A stretch of 64,000 bases of DNA, from contig NZ_VLXZ01000007.1 of NCBI RefSeq assembly GCF_007293315.1, positions 163,893 through 227,892 on the forward strand, read 5' to 3'. A model generated the notes under the pieces. It was not told the DNA's origin. It ran no database searches and saw nothing but the letters and a program-made list of their open reading frames with translations. The translations under genes were made by a program, and so were the position numbers. This DNA is from Alkalicoccobacillus porphyridii (lineage in GTDB: Bacteria; Bacillota; Bacilli; Bacillales; Bacillaceae_D). Shown piece by piece: positions 60,658 to 64,000 of this stretch; the stretch's first letter is position 1, and each line of letters starts with the position of its first letter.

Positions 60658-62325
60658 TTATATTTTCATAACTCCACCTGTGTTAGCTGAAGTGACAAGC
60701 TTTGAATAGCGAGCAAGATAGCCCTTTTTCACCTTAGGCTCTGGCTCTGTCCAGCCAACTTTACGGCGAGCCAGCTCTTCCTCATCCACTAATAAGTGAA
60801 GGCCTCGATTTGGCAGGTCAATCTTGATTTTATCTCCATTTTCAACGAAAGCAATTGGACCGCCTTCTGCTGCTTCTGGTGAAATATGACCAATTGAAAT
60901 GCCTCGGGACGCTCCCGAGAAGCGACCATCTGTGATTAACGCGACTTTTGTTCCAAGTCCTCTCCCTTGAATGGCTGAGGTTGGAGCAAGCATTTCCGGC
61001 ATTCCCGGACCACCTTTTGGCCCTTCTGAACGAATGACCACCACATGCCCTTCTTTTACTTCGCCTTTATTAATCTTTTCTTGCGCCTCTTCCTGAGATT
61101 CAAAAACAATCGCTTCTCCTTCAAACACTTGAATGGACGGATCCACCGCTCCTACTTTAATGACTGCTCCATCAGGGGCAAGATTTCCAAAGAGGATTGA
61201 TAAACCACCCACTGGACTATATGCCGTTTCTTTATTTCTTATGACATCTGTGTTTGTGACTTCCGCATCTTTCACATTTTCATAGAGGCTTTTGCCTGTA
61301 ATCGTAATACGGTCGGGATGCACCGCACCTTCCATCTCACAAAGCTGTTTAATAATAGCACTCACCCCACCGGCCTGATGAACATCATCCATAGAATAAT
61401 CAGACGCTGGGCTAATCTTACTAAGATAAGGTACTCTTTCAGCCACTTCATTAATGCGATTCAGGTCGTATTCAACTTCTGCTTCATGCGCAATAGCTAA
61501 AGTATGAAGCACTGTATTAGTAGAACCACCCATTGCCATATCTAAAGCAAAGGCATCATCTATTGTTTCTTGCGTAACTATATCTCTTGGTTTGATATCT
61601 TTATCAATTAAATTCATTAAATGCTTCGCTGCATCCTTAATTAACTGATGTCTTTTTTCAGACGTTGCAACAATGGTTCCATTACCCGGAAGTGCTAAAC
61701 CAAGCATCTCCATCAGTGAATTCATTGAGTTTGCAGTAAACATTCCTGAACAGGAACCACAGGTTGGACAGGCTTGCTGTTCTATCTCCAGCAATTCTTC
61801 TCTTGTCATTTTTCCAGAAGAGAAGGCGCCAACTCCTTCAAAGACTGACACGAGCGATAAGCTTTCCCCATCTTTCGTGCGTCCTGCTTCCATCGGTCCA
61901 CCTGATACAAAGACGGATGGGACATTTGTTCTTACTGATGCCATCAACATCCCCGGCGTAATTTTGTCACAGTTTGGAATGTAAAACACCCCATCAAACC
62001 AGTGAGCATTAATGACCGTTTCTGCAGCATCACAGATGATCTCTCGGCTAGGAAGAGAATATCTCATTCCGATATGCCCCATTGCGATACCATCATCTAC
62101 ACCAATTGTATTAAACTCAAACGGTATACCACCCGCTTCATAAATCGCTTCCTTAGCAACTTCAGCAAATTTATTAAGATGCATGTGACCAGGAATAATA
62201 TCAATATATGAATTACAAACCCCGATGAAAGGTTTATCCATATCCTCTTCACTAACACCAGTAGCTCTTAACAAGCTACGATGTGGCGCTCTGTCTATCC
62301 CTTTTTTGATCATGTTACTTCTCAT
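60658..62325 (-). CDS. ilvD: Dihydroxy-acid dehydratase
   Basis: A 555-residue Fe-S enzyme of isoleucine/valine synthesis. Cluster cysteines are seen in [26 protein letters not shown] and [17 protein letters not shown]. Complete and of normal length. It precedes the T-box and has its own upstream region with a possible iron-responsive operator. Confidence 0.97.
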   Translation of the reverse strand: MRSNMIKKGIDRAPHRSLLRATGVSEEDMDKPFIGVCNSYIDIIPGHMHLNKFAEVAKEAIYEAGGIPFEFNTIGVDDGIAMGHIGMRYSLPSREIICDAAETVINAHWFDGVFYIPNCDKITPGMLMASVRTNVPSVFVSGGPMEAGRTKDGESLSLVSVFEGVGAFSSGKMTREELLEIEQQACPTCGSCSGMFTANSMNSLMEMLGLALPGNGTIVATSEKRHQLIKDAAKHLMNLIDKDIKPRDIVTQETIDDAFALDMAMGGSTNTVLHTLAIAHEAEVEYDLNRINEVAERVPYLSKISPASDYSMDDVHQAGGVSAIIKQLCEMEGAVHPDRITITGKSLYENVKDAEVTNTDVIRNKETAYSPVGGLSILFGNLAPDGAVIKVGAVDPSIQVFEGEAIVFESQEEAQEKINKGEVKEGHVVVIRSEGPKGGPGMPEMLAPTSAIQGRGLGTKVALITDGRFSGASRGISIGHISPEAAEGGPIAFVENGDKIKIDLPNRGLHLLVDEEELARRKVGWTEPEPKVKKGYLARYSKLVTSANTGGVMKI

Positions 62326-62429
62326 TGCTACCCGCTCCTAAGTGACTAGAATCTATGTTCATTACATATCATTATGAACACTGATCAACAGACGATAAAG
62401 TCAAACAATTTTGTGTTTTCTATTTACAA

Positions 62430-62444
62430 TGATAGTGAGTATCA
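62430..62444 (-). promoter_or_regulatory. Possible Fur-family operator upstream of ilvD
   Basis: TGATAGTGAGTATCA is a 15-bp inverted repeat that agrees with the Fur-type 7-1-7 consensus TGATAATNATTATCA at 12 of 14 defined positions. It lies about 105 bp before the ilvD start. The rest of the 62326-62696 gap is AT-rich and holds no gene. Confidence 0.4.
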
Positions 62445-62696
62445 CGAACCTTCGCGATAGAAGTACACATTGTTAACATATCTAACGTAGTTGATCACAT
62501 GTATTTCTTTATTGAGACTTATATTACGCCTTCTATATTCACTGGTCAACCACTTTAATGAAAATAATTAGATAATTTAGATAGATTTGATTTTTTGTAT
62601 GCGTTTACATACCATCCATTAAAAAGTTTTGGCCATTTTCAAAATTATTGTCATACTTTTTTGTAAAATCGGGCATAGTACATGTAGGTGATGAAA

Positions 62697-63107
62697 ATGA
62701 TACGAGTAAAAACTTTTTTTCAACGAATCTTTCTTATGAAACCATTTTCACTTGCATTTAGACCACAAGAACTAAATCATTTAGTTCTTGTCACAGACCA
62801 TTGGAAAGACTGCCCTGATTCAATGGATAAAAAGTTATGCGAAATATTACATCAACGCAACTTTTATCCAAGTACAAACAAAGTCATCTACGGCATTCCT
62901 ACAAACGTAGCTTTGATTCCGTACAAGCTTGCTTTTGTAAAAGCATGTTCCCCTCAAAAACAAGAACGGATCAAACGAACATTGCAAAAGAAAGGATGGT
63001 CCGTCTACTTTTACACCTCTGAGAGTGTAAGTGATGGAGATGCTTCTTGGCTAAAAAACATTACAACACATTCAGCACATACAAAAAACGCCTATTTACA
63101 GACATGA
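62697..63107 (+). CDS. Small hypothetical protein
   Basis: 136 residues when started at ATG 62697, with AGGTG six bases upstream; in-frame GTG 62688 and ATG 62691 abut that site. Basic, no signal peptide; a hydrophobic patch near the N-terminus (FFQRIFLMKPFSLAF) precedes a mixed alpha/beta part with RPQELNHLVLVTDHW and RIKRTLQKKGWSVYFYTS. I do not recognise the family. It stands alone, is divergent to ilvD, and is followed by its own terminator. Confidence 0.6.
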   Translation: MIRVKTFFQRIFLMKPFSLAFRPQELNHLVLVTDHWKDCPDSMDKKLCEILHQRNFYPSTNKVIYGIPTNVALIPYKLAFVKACSPQKQERIKRTLQKKGWSVYFYTSESVSDGDASWLKNITTHSAHTKNAYLQT

Positions 63108-63127
63108 ACTGTAGGTAGGCGTTTTTT
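63091..63127 (+). terminator. Terminator of the small hypothetical gene
   Basis: Stem AACGCCTA/TAGGCGTT with inner TACAG/CTGTA, followed by TTTTTTG. It overlaps the stop codon of the gene. Confidence 0.88.
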
Positions 63128-63129
63128 GT

Positions 63130-64000
63130 GTGGTAGTTTTGGTTTGGTGTGGGGGGGTTCTTTCTGGGTGTAGTGCGCTGGGGCTTGGTGTGGGGCTCGG
63201 TTTTCTTGGTGTGCAGGGCTTCTTTCTTGGTATCGTGCTCTGGCTCTTGGTAAGACGCTCGCTCTTCTTGGTGTGCAGGGTTTCTTTCTGGGTATCGTGC
63301 TCTGGCTCTTGGTAAGACGCTCGTTCTTCTTGGTGTGCGGGGTTTCTTTCTTGGTATCGTGCGTCGGGGCTTGGTAGTGAGCTCGTTCTTCTTGGTATGC
63401 AGGGCTTCTTTCTTGCTATCGTGCTCTGGCTCTTGGTAATGAGCTCGTTCTTCTTGGTATGCAGGGCTTCTTTCTTGGTATCGTGCGCGGGGGCTTGGTA
63501 ATGAGCTCGTTCTTCTTGGTGTGCGGGGCTTCTTTCTTGGTATCGTGCCCTGGCTCTTGGTAATGAGCTCGCTCTTCTTGGTGTGCGGGGTTTCTTTCTT
63601 GGTATCGTGCTCTGGCTCTTGGTAATGAGCTCGTTCTTCTTGATGAGCAGGGTTTCTTTCTTGGTATCGTGCGTCGGGGCTTGGTAATGAGCTCGTTCTC
63701 CTTGGTATGCGGGGCTTCTTTCTTGGTATCCTGCTCTGGGCTTGGTTAAGTGCTCGTTCTCCTTGGTATGCGGGGCTCCTTTCTTGGTATGCGGGGCTCC
63801 TTTCTTGGTATCCTGCTCCAGCTCTTGGTAAGTCACTCGTTCTCCTTGGTATGCGGGGTTTCTTTCTTAGTATCCTGCTCCAGCTCTTGGTAAGTCACTC
63901 GTTCTCCTTGGTATGCGGGGCTTCTTTCTTGGTATCCTGCTCCAGCTCTTGGTAAGTCACTCGTTCTCCTTGGTATGCGGGGTTTCTTTCTTAGTATCCT
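63130..64000. repeat. 62-bp higher-order tandem repeat array, continues beyond the window
   Basis: The GGTATC landmark recurs at 63229, 63291, 63353, 63415, 63477, 63539, 63601, 63663, 63725, then 63807, 63869, 63931 and 63993: steps of exactly 62 bp except one of 82. Each 62-bp unit is made of three related subunits of 20, 21 and 21 bp, each starting GGTA or GGTG and ending CTT (for example GGTATCGTGCTCTGGCTCTT). The 82-bp step is one extra duplicated subunit (GGTATGCGGGGCTCC). 62 is not a multiple of 3, so the long minus-strand frame here cycles phases and is not evidence of a protein. The first two units are more diverged. Confidence 0.95.

Noticed and set aside
62600..62660. CodY box near ilvD
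   Set aside because: CATTTTCAAAATTAT resembles half of the AATTTTCWGAAAATT motif but is one base short and lies in an AT-rich stretch.
63096..63836. A 246-codon minus-strand frame rich in Lys, Arg and Gln
   Set aside because: It reads the 62-bp array, whose length is not a multiple of three, so the same DNA is read in three phases in turn. It also overlaps the terminator and the end of the small gene.
63130..64000. CRISPR array
   Set aside because: Subunits are contiguous and related to each other, with no unique spacers between identical repeats; the same holds for 27440-27778. No cas genes are present.

Overview
The window looks like a chromosome segment of a Bacillaceae species, most likely an alkaliphile-type relative of Shouchella/Alkalihalobacillus. 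The evidence is the gene order: min-mre-radC-maf-spoIIB, folC-valS, spoVID-hemL-hemBDCXA, ysxC-lonA-lonB-clpX-tig-ysoA and leuDCBA-ilvCHB-ilvD run in the same order as in Bacillus, and spore genes sit among them (spoIIB, spoVID, ysxE). Almost everything from 3.5 to 62 kb is on the minus strand, so it is read from high to low coordinates.

Region 1 (1-3.5 kb) is visibly AT-richer and accessory. A 44-codon gene on the minus strand at 187-321 encodes a class I lantibiotic precursor: an FDLDL-box leader followed by a 22-residue core with a nisin-like N-terminus and an epidermin/gallidermin-like C-terminus. A hairpin with a T-run separates it from the first 21 codons of a LanB dehydratase cut by the left edge. 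Divergent to it are a PlcR/Rgg-like HTH-TPR regulator and a BmrA/NisT-type ABC exporter. This cluster sits beside minD, where many Bacillus genomes carry spoIVFA-spoIVFB.

Region 2 (3.5-9.2 kb) holds minD, minC, mreD, mreC, mreB, radC and maf (division-site selection, elongasome, repair-associated protein, nucleotide sanitation). Region 3 (9.2-12.9 kb) holds a dispersed repeat element, an S9 peptidase and spoIIB.

Region 4 (13.0-25.7 kb) is a complete type IV pilus locus at the position of comC in B. subtilis. It has pilB, pilT, pilC, pilA, prepilin peptidase, pilM, pilN and pilO, a VanW/G5 protein and a small membrane protein. A divergent three-gene minor-pilin operon ends in a 668-residue pilin carrying about twenty 20-residue solenoid-like repeats. 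pilA is preceded by a structured leader ending in an intrinsic terminator, a candidate riboswitch or attenuator.

Region 5 (25.7-35 kb) holds folC, a 54-codon membrane protein, a 20-bp tandem repeat array, valS with a T-box, two small or unknown membrane proteins, ysxE, an unknown partner gene and spoVID. Region 6 (35-42.2 kb) is the haem operon hemAXCDBL plus a CTG-initiated membrane protein. A second copy of the dispersed repeat lies at 42.4-42.8 kb. Region 7 (42.9-52.2 kb) holds ysxC, lonA, lonB, clpX, tig and ysoA (proteostasis). Region 8 (52.3-62.3 kb) is the branched-chain amino acid block: ilvD, a T-box, then ilvBHC-leuABCD.

Region 9 (62.7-64 kb) holds a small unknown gene and a second tandem array, a 62-bp higher-order repeat of three 20-21 bp subunits, running off the right edge. 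All calls come from reading the sequence. Family names rest on motif recognition and gene order, without database searches.
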